Origin: Nostoc sp. UHCC 0702
GTDB taxonomy: Bacteria; Cyanobacteriota; Cyanobacteriia; Cyanobacteriales; Nostocaceae
Assembly (NCBI GenBank): GCA_017164015.1
Contig: CP071065.1
Location: 8,027,501-8,091,500 of the forward strand
DNA length: 64,000 nucleotides
Reading direction: 5' to 3'
Below the pieces are notes generated by a model. It was given only the letters and a program-made list of their open reading frames with translations, made no database searches and was not told the DNA's origin. The position numbers and the translations under genes were made by a program. This document shows, piece after piece, positions 18,372-27,865 of this stretch (position 1 is the stretch's first letter; every line of letters begins with the position of its first letter).

Positions 18372-18515
18372 AGGACTTACGCAACTGGCACACATATTTT
18401 CTGCGATGGCAGTACTGAGTCAATAGTCAAGGGTAAAAAGTCAAGGTTTTTGGACTTTTGACTCTTGACTTTGGACGATTTTTGTCAAAAATATATGACA
18501 ATGCGCGTAAGTCCT
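18372..18515. mobile_element. MITE with AGGACTTACGCA termini
   Basis: The terminal inverted repeats aggacttacgca and tgcgcgtaagtcct bound 144 bp. The centre holds agtcaa-rich heptamer repeats. This end sequence is typical of small non-coding elements in Nostocales. Confidence 0.75.
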
Positions 18516-18534
18516 AAAGAATACTCAAAAAATG

Positions 18535-18558
18535 CCAGTCCCCAATGTTGGGGACTGG
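18535..18558. repeat. Short GC-rich hairpin
   Basis: ccagtccccaa pairs perfectly with ttggggactgg around two bases. A weak T-tract exists only on the minus strand, where no gene needs it, so it is kept as a repeat. The rest of the spacer up to 18792 shows nothing else clear. Confidence 0.55.
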
Positions 18559-18792
18559 TATTAATGAAAAATAGTTCGTGATACAGCCGCCAAAAATGAG
18601 ATTGCCATCCTCAACTAAACTCATTTCTAACAGGTTAAGGAATGATTTGTGAAAGTTTGATGAAGATGCAATCAAGTCAAAACCGATTTATATGAAAAAT
18701 TGTCGTTCCAATAATCACTTTAATATTTTATTAACCTTTTTTTAATCCGGAAGTCTAAAGCTGAGAAAACTGAGTATGTTTTGGAAGTATAC

Positions 18793-20283
18793 ATGATTTC
18801 TGCAAGGCATTGGATTTTCGGATTAAGCTTTTCACTGGTGACTAGTGTAGTTAGTATTGCGGCATCTGCAACCTCTGCCCACGCTGTTTCCTTCGTCAAC
18901 GAGATCACCATACCTGGTGAGAGTAAAGATTTGTACGAGCCTAGTAGCAACGGTGTCAATGTAAATCGCCTAGGTTTTTTATCCGATCTCTACTACGATC
19001 GCTACAGCAATGTTTACTACGGACTAGCAGATCGCGGCCCTGGCGGCGGTGTAATTTCTTACAATACACGAGTCCAGAAATTTTCTCTAGATGTTGATAC
19101 CAACACTGGTGCAATTAGCAACTTTAACCTACTAGACACTATTCTGTTTACCCAGGATGGTCAAAACTTCAATGGGTTGAACCCCAGTCAACTCAACGGT
19201 AATGTGTCAAACCTTGGTAGAAGTTTCGACCCAGAGGGGTTTGTAGTTACCCCTAACGGCAATTTTTACGTCTCTGATGAATATGGCCCATCTGTTTACG
19301 AATTCAGTCCTACTGGTTCTTTCATTCGGGCGTTTGAGACTCCGAGTAATCTAATTCCCAAACAGAGTAATGGAACAATTAACTATGTAGATGGTCGCCC
19401 AGACATTAGTAGCGGTCGCCAAGATAACCGGGGCTTTGAAGGTGTAACTCTTAGCCCAGATGGCAAAAAGTTATACGCAGTACTGCAAGACCCATTAGTT
19501 AATGAGGGTTCACCAGATGGGCGGCGTAGTCGCAATTTAAGAATAGTAGAATTTGACACAGCAACTGGTGCAAGTACTGCCCAATATATTTATCAGTTGG
19601 AAAGTCTCACAGACATCAATAGCCGTGTTCCTGAAGATACTTTTGGAGCAAATGCCCAAGGGCGGAATATTGGTGTGAGCGCGATTATCGCTTTGAATAA
19701 CGATGAATTTTTAGTATTGGAGCGGGATAATCGCGGTGTTGGTGTAGAAGATACTCAAGGCGAAAATCCTGTGGCTAGTAAACGTGTCTACAAAATTAGT
19801 TTGACAGGAGCAACAAATGTTACTGATATCAGCTTGGCAGGTTTAAATACCCTACCTTTTGGAATTACGCCTGTCAGCAAATTTACATCGCCGTTTATTG
19901 ACATTGCTGAACTTTTGAAAGCTGAAGGGCTGTTAATTCCAGAAAAAATAGAAGGTTTAGCGATTGGGCCGCAACTTGCTGATGGTTCCTACGCAATTTT
20001 ATTGGGTACAGATAACGACTTCAGTGTGACTCAGAATGAAGATACTAATGAGCAATTTGATGTTTGTACGGATGGCACTGACGATAATCAGCTTGACAGC
20101 GGTTGTCCGCAAGGGGCATCTTTGCTTCCTACCTATCTTTACTCTTTTAAAGCTAGTAGCGAGGAGTTGAAAGGATTTGTACCGCCAGCAAAAGTACCAG
20201 AACCAACCACAACCGCCGGAGTATTGCTGCTGGGGTTGAGTAGTTTCTGGTTAAAGGCTCAATTTAAGCTTTTTGAAAAGTGA
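18793..20283 (+). CDS. Exported phytase-like esterase with PEP-CTERM anchor
   Basis: A 496-residue protein with an N-terminal signal peptide (hydrophobic core about residues 8-24, likely cleavage after SAHA) and a C-terminal PEP-CTERM signal: the motif VPEPT, a hydrophobic helix and a final Lys-rich end. The body matches the beta-propeller family called esterase-like activity of phytase, with blocks such as SFDPEGFVV, YVSDEYGPSVYEF and ENRGFEGVT-like NRGFEGVTLSPDG. It is probably a calcium-binding phosphoesterase in the periplasm or outer layers; the substrate is unknown. The ATG at 18793 is preferred over the TTG at 18781. It stands alone. Confidence 0.88.
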   Translation: MISARHWIFGLSFSLVTSVVSIAASATSAHAVSFVNEITIPGESKDLYEPSSNGVNVNRLGFLSDLYYDRYSNVYYGLADRGPGGGVISYNTRVQKFSLDVDTNTGAISNFNLLDTILFTQDGQNFNGLNPSQLNGNVSNLGRSFDPEGFVVTPNGNFYVSDEYGPSVYEFSPTGSFIRAFETPSNLIPKQSNGTINYVDGRPDISSGRQDNRGFEGVTLSPDGKKLYAVLQDPLVNEGSPDGRRSRNLRIVEFDTATGASTAQYIYQLESLTDINSRVPEDTFGANAQGRNIGVSAIIALNNDEFLVLERDNRGVGVEDTQGENPVASKRVYKISLTGATNVTDISLAGLNTLPFGITPVSKFTSPFIDIAELLKAEGLLIPEKIEGLAIGPQLADGSYAILLGTDNDFSVTQNEDTNEQFDVCTDGTDDNQLDSGCPQGASLLPTYLYSFKASSEELKGFVPPAKVPEPTTTAGVLLLGLSSFWLKAQFKLFEK

Positions 20284-20324
20284 TTATTTCCTGGCGGTAG
20301 TTTCTTCTTTAGGCAGGCAGAATA

Positions 20325-20358
20325 TAGGAGTCAGCAGATGACTATATTCTGACTCCTA
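20325..20358. repeat. Hairpin between convergent genes
   Basis: taggagtcag pairs with ctgactccta. It is in the spacer between two convergent genes and may slow transcription from both sides, but there is no T-tract. A ggggagcagggg array follows at 20411-20436. Confidence 0.4.
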
Positions 20359-20479
20359 ACTTTGCTCCTCAGCACTACTCCTTTCCCACCTCAAGATTAC
20401 CGTTTAGACAGCAGGGGAGCAGGGGAGCAGGGGAGAAAAAAAAATTTGCATCGGTAATCTTACAGCGGGAAGGGAGTAA

Positions 20480-21124
20480 TTACAATCCACCTTCATCTAT
20501 AGGTCTGGACTTAGCTTTTGCTTTGTTGGCACTGCGTTTGAGGGCAGAAAGACGTGCTTCGTATTTCGCTCTTTGGCGTTTGCTAGGTGTGTTGTCGATT
20601 AAGGTCTTTAAGGCGCTACCCAGGCTTTTGTAGGCGTTGGGGAGGCTATAACCAAAGCGAGTTGCTAGAGCGATCGCTTTTTCGTCAGCTTCGAGCAATT
20701 CTGTAAGCTGCTTGCCCCCATTATTCTTTTGATACAGTCGCCAACCTGAGACACCACACAAGGCTAAAGCCAAAACTAGCAACAATCCATCCTGCACCCA
20801 CAACTCACCTACAGCACCACCTAAACCAATAGCCAATGCTGCCATTTCCCAACCGTCTTTGGGAATTGTGTCATTTTGAATGCGGGCGACTTCATGCCAG
20901 AACAGCAGATTACGCTGATCCATTGCGAGAGCATCCCATTTCACCAAGTCAATTTGAATTTCTACTTGGTCTTTACCAATTTCTTCGCTGCGGATCAGGG
21001 GTGGATTGACCTCTGTTGTGCCTTCAACCGTGACCCAGCTCTGCAATTCAGGCGGTAGTAAGCCTTTTAACCGCCGGAGTTCACTCATTTCCGCTTTGGC
21101 AGAGGAGGTTGCATAGGATGTCAT
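20480..21124 (-). CDS. DUF3318 cyanobacterial membrane protein
   Basis: A 214-residue conserved cyanobacterial protein of unknown function. It begins with a short helix (SELRRLKGLLPPELQSWV), has a segment with LLFWHEVARIQND that recalls a zinc-peptidase-like HE pair without a full HExxH, then two hydrophobic stretches at about 93-125 and a basic C-terminus (KRSANKAKAKSR). It is probably attached to the inner or thylakoid membrane. It lies 77 bp before the YbjN gene, read the other way round, so both may share a transcript. Confidence 0.8.
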   Translation of the reverse strand: MTSYATSSAKAEMSELRRLKGLLPPELQSWVTVEGTTEVNPPLIRSEEIGKDQVEIQIDLVKWDALAMDQRNLLFWHEVARIQNDTIPKDGWEMAALAIGLGGAVGELWVQDGLLLVLALALCGVSGWRLYQKNNGGKQLTELLEADEKAIALATRFGYSLPNAYKSLGSALKTLIDNTPSKRQRAKYEARLSALKRSANKAKAKSRPIDEGGL

Positions 21125-21201
21125 AAAATCCAGCCCCAGAAAAATTCAGTATATAGTGAGGGTATCACTTCGGAGTATAGCTATTTCAGCGACGATTCGT
21201 C

Positions 21202-21759
21202 TCACTCGTTGGGAAAACTTCCCCGCTTTTTCCTAGCTTCCATTGCCTTTTCTAGAAGTTCTAGTAATCCAGGAGCTTCTTCTTGAATACTAAGTAACAT
21301 TCTTTCCCCAAGTTCTAAATTTCCTGGATCTTGACCTGTTGCCATCACTTCTTTCAGGCGAGGTAACGCTATGCTATCAACAATCTGAATTAATCCACTC
21401 AAACAACGGTGAAATTGTTTTTCTGTGAGAATCGAGTCTTCTAGGGGAAACTCAATAATGGCACGGATTTCGCCATCTGATGGGTCGTACTCCCATTGCA
21501 GCATTTTGGTTTCCCAAGAAATGGCCAGCATCGTCTGTAGGATAATGCTCTTGTAAGGATGGTCTTGAACTCCCGCCAGAACTTGAGGCGCAAATACCCG
21601 GAAAAATTTTCCCTGCTCATCCAGTTGGACAACTATCAGGAAATCTTCTAAGTTATCAGCTTCCACACCTGTAATAATACGGTCTTCTTCATCATCAAAG
21701 CGGTAGTCCCAACCTAGTTTGTCTAAGTAACTGGCAATCTGTTTGAGGGTAGCTCCCAT
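21202..21759 (-). CDS. YbjN-domain (type III secretion chaperone-like fold) protein
   Basis: A 185-residue acidic protein. The first 130 residues fit the YbjN fold, with the blocks YLDKLGWDYRFDDEEDRIITGV and LQWEYDPSDGEIRAIIEFPLED. Function is unknown; YbjN proteins are linked to stress and protein interaction. It starts with ATG, is cytoplasmic by composition, and precedes the DUF3318 gene on the same strand. Confidence 0.78.
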   Translation of the reverse strand: MGATLKQIASYLDKLGWDYRFDDEEDRIITGVEADNLEDFLIVVQLDEQGKFFRVFAPQVLAGVQDHPYKSIILQTMLAISWETKMLQWEYDPSDGEIRAIIEFPLEDSILTEKQFHRCLSGLIQIVDSIALPRLKEVMATGQDPGNLELGERMLLSIQEEAPGLLELLEKAMEARKKRGSFPNE

Positions 21760-22688
21760 AAAAGCCTCATAAAAAACGGTGGAGCAGCTGTCACCAAAAC
21801 TAGTTTAACCTGCTAGTGGCAGGTGCTTAGGTTGGTGTAGCTACTTCTGCTCTTTTGGAAGTATGCAATGAGTTTTTCCACAATAGTTAAATCTGTTTAG
21901 TAGTTTATCCAGATTTCATGAATTGAATAAATGGTGGTTGGGAAAGTCAGTATGAAGACTAGACATCCTACATTTTTATAGCTTGGCAAACAGTATGTTT
22001 AAGTAGGTCGGCGCGAATAAAGTTAAAGCTTCGACTTCGCTCAGCTTTAACATCGAGCGAAGCCGAGATGTTAACTAGTGAGGGTCGTCAGTTGTCAGTT
22101 TTCAGTAGTAAGGGTTTCAGGCATATTTACGTTTTGTAACATAGTCATGTTTATTTTCACCCACCTACTTACACAAAACTTATACCGATTATATATGAAG
22201 TTACGCTTTATCCACGTATAAGCAATTCATCAATTGTCCCTACAGCATGTACTTTTGTATAAGTCCTATAAGCGTGTCTTCAGAAAAAAATGGTATTAGC
22301 AGCCTAACAATATATATAGGAATTCGTACTAAAAGCATGAAATTATTTTTAAATCAACAAAAATCAATAATATATTATAAAAATAAATACTTCTTGTAAA
22401 AAAAATACGAAATAAACAATAAATTATTTAATATTATTTTCAAATTGAATCATAATGCTTTTGTTTTCAACTCAGTGAGATAATATCTAAATTAGTTTTG
22501 TAATTTCATAGATATTTGAGTAAGTTATACATAGCATATAAAGTTTCAAAAAAGAATTAAAAACGCCATATCAGCCTTGCTCAAAGGAAAATACAGCACA
22601 GGTGCTGAAAAAGTTTTATATTACAAGCATCTACTTTGTTTTAGACAATCATTGTAGTAAAAAATACATTTTTGCTCGTCCAGTATCC
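21760..22688. other. Intergenic region upstream of natF
   Basis: It contains the MITE at 22000-22171. The rest, especially 22280-22560, is very AT-rich and likely carries the natF promoter. I did not find a convincing NtcA site (GTA-N8-TAC). Confidence 0.5.
22000..22171. mobile_element. MITE with TAAGTAGGT termini
   Basis: The left end taagtaggtcggcgcgaata and the right end, reading taagtaggtgggtgaaaata on the other strand, are inverted repeats 172 bp apart. Inside lies a palindrome gctttaacat-type repeat with ttcgacttcgctcag. Same family as 18212-18343. Confidence 0.78.
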
Positions 22689-23777
22689 ATGAAGTTTATG
22701 CGAAAATCAGCTTTAATTCTAGCGATCGCCCCCCTCATCTTTACCCTCAGCGCTTGTGGTGGAGAGTCAGGACAAACAGCAAATATAACCGGCACTCCAG
22801 GCAGTAATCCAGCAGCGCAAGCAACCAGAAATCGCTGGGATACAATTAAAAGCCGTGGTAAGCTAATTTGCGGTGTCAGCGGCGAAGTACCAGGGTTTAG
22901 CTTTGTGGGAACTGATGGTAAATATGGCGGCATTGATGTAGATGTTTGCCGCGCCATAGCAGCCGCTTTGTTTGATAACCCAGACGCAGTAGAATTTCGC
23001 AATCTCAATGCCAAAGAGCGGTTTACAGCCTTGCAAACTGGAGAAGTAGACGTTCTCAGCCGTAATACAACCTGGACACTAAGCCGTGATACCTCACAAG
23101 GTCTAGAATTTGCTCCCGTCGTCTTTTACGATGGACAAGCCATAATGGTTCGCAAAAATGGCAACATCAAATCTTTGGCGGATCTCAAAGGCAAAGCAAT
23201 CTGCGTGCAAACTGGTACCACTACTGAGCAAAACTTAGCAGACCAAATGCGTAAACGGGGCATTACCTACAAACCCGTTGTCTTTGAAGACATTAACATT
23301 ACCTTTGCCACCTATGCAGAAGGGCGTTGTGACGGTATTACAGCCGATCGCTCAGCCTTGGTTTCTCGCCGCACGACTTTACCCAAACCAGACGATAACA
23401 TCATTCTTAATGAAGCCATTTCTTCAGAACCCCTTGCACCAGCAGTTGCCAAAGGAGATACCAAGTGGGGCGATACTGTCAAATGGGTAGTATATTCACT
23501 GGTCAAAGCCGAAGAATTGGGCATTAATTCCCAGAATTTGGCGCAGTTCACAAATAGTAATGACCCAGATATTAAACGGTTTTTGGGAACAGAAGGCAAC
23601 CTCGGTGAAGGAATTGGTTTAACAAAAGACTTTGCAGCCAGGATAGTCAAGCACGTTGGCAACTACGCTGAGATTTACGATCGCAACCTCGGCCCCAAAA
23701 CAAAACTTAACCTCGCTCGCGGACAAAATCAACTCTGGACAAAGGGCGGACTACTCTATTCTCCTCCGTTCCGTTAG
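22689..23777 (+). CDS. natF: Amino-acid ABC transporter substrate-binding lipoprotein
   Basis: A 362-residue periplasmic solute-binding protein of the polar amino-acid family (SBP_bac_3, AapJ/BztA-like). The ATG at 22689 gives a proper lipoprotein signal peptide with lipobox LSAC and Cys23; the 29 residues readable upstream do not fit. Blocks such as GKLICGVSGEVPGFSFVG, YGGIDVDVCRAIAAALF and EVDVLSRNTTWTLSRD are typical. Order and lengths match the Anabaena N-II system for acidic and neutral polar amino acids (natF, natG, natH, bgtA); the symbol is taken from that synteny. Confidence 0.9.
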   Translation: MKFMRKSALILAIAPLIFTLSACGGESGQTANITGTPGSNPAAQATRNRWDTIKSRGKLICGVSGEVPGFSFVGTDGKYGGIDVDVCRAIAAALFDNPDAVEFRNLNAKERFTALQTGEVDVLSRNTTWTLSRDTSQGLEFAPVVFYDGQAIMVRKNGNIKSLADLKGKAICVQTGTTTEQNLADQMRKRGITYKPVVFEDINITFATYAEGRCDGITADRSALVSRRTTLPKPDDNIILNEAISSEPLAPAVAKGDTKWGDTVKWVVYSLVKAEELGINSQNLAQFTNSNDPDIKRFLGTEGNLGEGIGLTKDFAARIVKHVGNYAEIYDRNLGPKTKLNLARGQNQLWTKGGLLYSPPFR

Positions 23778-23952
23778 GGAAGCTCTTGAGCAGGGGAGCA
23801 GGGGAGCAGGGGGGATGAGGGAGATGTGGTTCGACTCCCTTCGACTCCGCTCAGGGCAAGTCGCTCACCAACCAGGGGATGAGGGAGACAAAAAGAATAA
23901 CTACTGACAACTGACAACTGACAACTGACAACTGACAACTGACAACTGATAA
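23778..23952. repeat. Spacer of dispersed repeats between natF and natG
   Basis: It holds ggggagcagggg copies (23788-23813), a tcgactccgctcagg motif, and at 23902-23950 an array of the heptamer ctgacaa repeated about six times. The array ends two bases before the natG ATG, where the ribosome binding site should be. Confidence 0.88.
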
Positions 23953-24879
23953 ATGACTAATTCCAAACCCCCTATATGGCGCGATCAGCGCTTTTGGCGT
24001 ATTGCTGGGCAATTTCTTGCTGTATTCTTAACAGCAGTTGTAATCACAATGCTGTGGGGTAATCTTAACCGCAATTTACAGCAATTAGGTATTCAGTTCG
24101 GATTTAATTTTCTCAAGCAGCAAGCATCTTTTGATATTGGTGAAACGCTGATTAGGTACAATCCATCTGATACTTACAGTCGCGCTTTATGGGTGGGTCT
24201 AATTAACTCGTTGCGCGTGGCTGTAGCAGGAATTTTCTTCAGCACAATTGTAGGCGTAAGTGCAGGAATTGGGCGTTTATCAGACAATTGGCTAGTGCGG
24301 AATATAACTTTAGTTTACGTAGAAATTTTTCGCAATACGCCCTTACTGCTGCAATTGTTGTTTTGGTACTTTGCCGTTTTCATTAGTTTTCCCAAGGCAG
24401 AAAATAAAATTTCTCTTTGGGGATTCATTGGTATTAGTCAAAATGGCGTAGAATTTCCTTGGTTTACCTTGTCCCCTGAATTTTCAGCTTTGGTGTTGGG
24501 GTTAATTTTTTATACAGGCGCGTTTATTGCGGAAATTGTTCGAGGTGGGATTCAATCAGTACCCAAAGGACAATGGGAAGCAGGGCGATCGCTAGGCTTA
24601 AAACCAGGTTTATTAATGCGGCTGGTGATTTTTCCCCAAGCTTTGCGAGTAATCATTCCACCACTAACAAGCCAGTATTTGAACTTAACTAAAAATTCTA
24701 GTTTAGCGATCGCGATCGGCTACCCCGATGTTTATTTTGTGGCCTCCACTACCTATAATCAAACAGGGAGAGCTGTAGAAGTAATTTTGCTACTTATGCT
24801 CACCTATCTCATCCTCAGTTTAATTATCTCCGTAGTGATGAATTTGTTCAATCGCACAGTGCAAATTCCAGAAAGATAA
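23953..24879 (+). CDS. natG: Amino-acid ABC transporter permease
   Basis: A 308-residue inner-membrane permease of the His/Glu/Gln family with a first helix near residue 20-40 and a conserved transporter core at about 75-305. The ATPase-contact EAA-like loop is EAGRSLGLKPGLLMRLVIFPQ. It pairs with NatH to form the channel. It starts with ATG right after a heptamer repeat array and shows no normal Shine-Dalgarno sequence. It lies 30 bp before natH. Confidence 0.9.
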   Translation: MTNSKPPIWRDQRFWRIAGQFLAVFLTAVVITMLWGNLNRNLQQLGIQFGFNFLKQQASFDIGETLIRYNPSDTYSRALWVGLINSLRVAVAGIFFSTIVGVSAGIGRLSDNWLVRNITLVYVEIFRNTPLLLQLLFWYFAVFISFPKAENKISLWGFIGISQNGVEFPWFTLSPEFSALVLGLIFYTGAFIAEIVRGGIQSVPKGQWEAGRSLGLKPGLLMRLVIFPQALRVIIPPLTSQYLNLTKNSSLAIAIGYPDVYFVASTTYNQTGRAVEVILLLMLTYLILSLIISVVMNLFNRTVQIPER

Positions 24880-24908
24880 TAGGGGTATGGGGAGAATAAA
24901 TAATTAAA

Positions 24909-26084
24909 ATGACAAGCAATCCAAAATCTCAAATCCAAAATCCAAAATTGGCTTGGCTGCGTAACAATCTGTTTAGCACATGGTACAACAGCTTGTTAAC
25001 TGTCGTCTGCTTAGTATTTCTATTTTGGCTACTGCTCTTAATCTTCACTTGGGCAACTACTAAAGCACAATGGGGAGTAATTCAGGTTAATTTACGTTTA
25101 TTTTTAGTTGGCAGGTTTCCCCAAACGCTATATTGGCGAACTTGGATTGTACTAGCGATCGCATCAACTTTAGGTGCTGTCAGTGGGGGTGTATTCTCTA
25201 GTAAGCAATTGTTGACAAAACGTACATTAGCTGTATTTGCTTTTATTGTAGGTTTGCTATTAATTATTTTGCCTTTGGATTTGATATCCCGTCTTTGGTT
25301 GTTGTTAATTGCAGTTTTGTTATTTGCAGGCTTTGGGATTGGACAAACATTTTCTCAGGTAATAGCCCCTTGGCTTTCTCTAGTATGGCTGTTATCTTTC
25401 CCAATTATTTTGTGGCTAATTGGTGGCGGATTTGGTTTGCAATCTGTACCCACAGATTTATGGAACGGTTTGCTACTTACTTTACTAATGGCAGCAGTTA
25501 GTATTGTACTTTCCTTTCCTATTGGTGTATTACTGGCTTTAGGACGCACAAGCAATTTGCCCGTAATACGTTGGTTTTCTATTCTGTATATTGAAATCGT
25601 CAGAGGACTACCACTAATTGGAATTTTGTTCCTCGCTCAAGTAATGCTACCGTTATTTTTATCAGCAGATGTACGTTTAGATCGGGTAGTGCGAGCGATC
25701 GCTGGACTAGTATTGTTTAGTGCTGCTTACATGGCCGAAAATGTGCGCGGTGGACTCCAAGCAATTCCACGCGGTCAAATTGAAGCCGCCAAAGCACTGG
25801 GACTTAACACACTGTTGGCTGTTATATTAATTGTGTTACCGCAAGCTTTGCGTGCAGTTATTCCCGCGATCGTGGGTCAATTTATCGGCTTATTTAAAGA
25901 CACCTCACTCTTATCTCTGGTAGGATTGGTAGAACTTACAGGTATTGCACGTTCCATCTTGGCACAACCACAATTTCTCGGTCGTTATGCAGAAGCGTAT
26001 TTATTTATTGGATTGATTTACTGGGTATTTTGTTATTCCATGTCATTGGCTTCTCGGCGTTTAGAAAGACAGTTAAATAATTAA
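24909..26084 (+). CDS. natH: Amino-acid ABC transporter permease
   Basis: A 391-residue permease, longer than NatG because of additional N-terminal helices (about residues 30-180) before the transporter core. The core has the EAA-like loop EAAKALGLNTLLAVILIVLPQ. It forms the membrane channel with NatG. Residues 3-14 (SNPKSQIQNPKL) are encoded by the repeat-like run aatccaaaatctcaaatcca, so the start seems to lie inside a dispersed repeat; an internal start is possible but no better ATG is near. Confidence 0.9.
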   Translation: MTSNPKSQIQNPKLAWLRNNLFSTWYNSLLTVVCLVFLFWLLLLIFTWATTKAQWGVIQVNLRLFLVGRFPQTLYWRTWIVLAIASTLGAVSGGVFSSKQLLTKRTLAVFAFIVGLLLIILPLDLISRLWLLLIAVLLFAGFGIGQTFSQVIAPWLSLVWLLSFPIILWLIGGGFGLQSVPTDLWNGLLLTLLMAAVSIVLSFPIGVLLALGRTSNLPVIRWFSILYIEIVRGLPLIGILFLAQVMLPLFLSADVRLDRVVRAIAGLVLFSAAYMAENVRGGLQAIPRGQIEAAKALGLNTLLAVILIVLPQALRAVIPAIVGQFIGLFKDTSLLSLVGLVELTGIARSILAQPQFLGRYAEAYLFIGLIYWVFCYSMSLASRRLERQLNN

Positions 26085-26125
26085 AAACTAAAAATTTTCT
26101 ATTAATAATTTATAGGTGAAATACC

Positions 26126-26866
26126 GTGACAGATCAGACACCAATAATTGTTGCTGAAAATGTTCAAAAGTGGTATGGCAAATTCCATGTTCTCCAGGGT
26201 GTGAGCTTAACAGTGAATCGTGGAGAAGTAGTGGTGTTAATGGGGCCTTCAGGTTCGGGTAAATCGACATTTATCCGCACATTTAATGCTTTAGAAGAAT
26301 ACCAACAGGGAAGTATTGTGATAGATGGTATTACCCTTAGCCATGACTTGCGAAATATTGAAACAATTCGGCGAGAAGTGGGAATGGTATTTCAGCAATT
26401 CAATTTATTTCCTCATTTAACAGTGCTGCAAAATATCACTTTGGCACCAATTTGGGTACGTCGGTGGTCAAAGTTTAAAGCCGAAGAATTAGCAATGCAA
26501 TTGCTAGATAGAGTAGGAATTTTAGAACAGGCACAGAAATACCCAGGACAATTATCTGGGGGACAGCAACAACGAGTAGCGATCGCTCGTGCTTTAGCCA
26601 TGCAACCTAAAATTATGCTATTCGACGAACCCACCTCAGCTTTAGATCCAGAGATGGTCAGAGAAGTTTTGGATGTAATGCGAAATCTCGCCCGTGATGG
26701 CATGACAATGGTAGTCGTCACCCACGAAGTCGGATTTGCCCGCGAAGTCGCCGACCGAGTAATTCTCATGGATAGCGGCTTACTCGTCGAGTCAGCCACC
26801 CCCGACACCTTTTTCACCAAACCCAAAGAAGAACGGACTCGCAAATTTTTATCACAAATTCTATAG
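26126..26866 (+). CDS. bgtA: Amino-acid ABC transporter ATP-binding protein
   Basis: A 246-residue ATPase of the polar amino-acid family (GlnQ/HisP type) that powers uptake. Walker A GPSGSGKST is at 40-48, the Q-loop at FQQFN (89-93), LSGGQ at 143-147 and Walker B IMLFDE at 163-168. The start is GTG at 26126. It is the fourth gene of the operon. In Anabaena the equivalent BgtA is shared with a basic amino-acid transporter; sharing here is only inferred. Confidence 0.92.
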   Translation: MTDQTPIIVAENVQKWYGKFHVLQGVSLTVNRGEVVVLMGPSGSGKSTFIRTFNALEEYQQGSIVIDGITLSHDLRNIETIRREVGMVFQQFNLFPHLTVLQNITLAPIWVRRWSKFKAEELAMQLLDRVGILEQAQKYPGQLSGGQQQRVAIARALAMQPKIMLFDEPTSALDPEMVREVLDVMRNLARDGMTMVVVTHEVGFAREVADRVILMDSGLLVESATPDTFFTKPKEERTRKFLSQIL

Positions 26867-26980
26867 AAAATCTGTCATCAGTCAATAGCCCTCAGCCATC
26901 AATCACAATATTTGAGTAGATTTTTTTGAGATGTCCAATATATATTTATGAGTAATTAAAACTTATAAAATATCAAAATC

Positions 26981-27865
26981 ATGGAACTGCGACATCTACG
27001 CTACTTTATTGCTGTAGCAGAGGAATTGCACTTCAGTAGAGCCGCAGAACGATTACATATCGCTCAACCCCCTTTAAGCCAGCAAATTCAGCAGCTAGAG
27101 ATGGAATTGGGGGTAGAACTGTTTCATCGCAAAACCAAGCGACAGGTACAGCTAACAGAAGCTGGACAAGTGTTTTTGCAGTCAGCTTATCAGCTATTAG
27201 CTCAACTAGAACAAGCAATTGAGTTAACTCAAAGGACAGGACGGGGTGAACAAGGACAACTACGAGTGGGGTTTACCAGTTTAGTCACCTACAATTTGCT
27301 TCCTGTGATTTTGCAACGGTTTAGAGAACAGTTCTCAGCTGTAGAGTTGGTGTTGCAGGAGCTAACAACGACTCAGCAAGAGCAAGCCCTACGCAATTCC
27401 CACATCCATGTAGGCTTTGCTCATCCACCTTTGGAAGACAACACACTCAATCTTGAATGCATTCAGCAAGAAAACCTGATTGTAGCTTTACCAGAAACTC
27501 ATTTGTTAGCCAAACAAGAATGTATATCAGTGCGATCGCTGAAGAACGAACTTTTTATCATGTTTCCTCGCCACTTGGGGCCAGGACTTTACGACCAAAT
27601 CGTGAGTCTTTGTCAGCAAGGTAATTTCAGCCCTAAAGTCACTCAAGAAGCCATCCAGATGCAGACCATTATCGGGTTAGTATCTGCCGGAATGGGGATG
27701 GCGATCGTACCCTCTTGTTTACAAAATCTTCATAGGTCTGGTGTAGTCTATCGCCCATTGCAGGGAAAAACACCATTAGTAGAAACGACTATAATCTGGC
27801 GACAAGAGGATATGACGCCTGTCCTTTGGGAGTTTCTGCAAGTAGTGAAAAGTTTCTGTCATTAA
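26981..27865 (+). CDS. LysR-family transcription regulator
   Basis: A 294-residue regulator with the LysR winged helix-turn-helix at residues 1-60 (LRYFIAVAEELHFSRAAERL, QPPLSQQIQQLE) and a periplasmic-binding-protein-like effector domain at about 90-290. It lies 114 bp after bgtA on the same strand and could be read with or regulate the transporter, but its target and ligand are not known. It resembles the BenM/CatR/CbbR-like group by its start. Confidence 0.9.
   Translation: MELRHLRYFIAVAEELHFSRAAERLHIAQPPLSQQIQQLEMELGVELFHRKTKRQVQLTEAGQVFLQSAYQLLAQLEQAIELTQRTGRGEQGQLRVGFTSLVTYNLLPVILQRFREQFSAVELVLQELTTTQQEQALRNSHIHVGFAHPPLEDNTLNLECIQQENLIVALPETHLLAKQECISVRSLKNELFIMFPRHLGPGLYDQIVSLCQQGNFSPKVTQEAIQMQTIIGLVSAGMGMAIVPSCLQNLHRSGVVYRPLQGKTPLVETTIIWRQEDMTPVLWEFLQVVKSFCH

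Noticed and set aside
18535..18558. Perfect hairpin as terminator of queE
   Set aside because: It lies over 300 bp after the stop codon beyond two MITEs and lacks a T-run on the plus strand.
23902..23950. Heptamer array as a possible CRISPR
   Set aside because: Units are contiguous 7-mers without unique spacers, and no cas gene is in the window.
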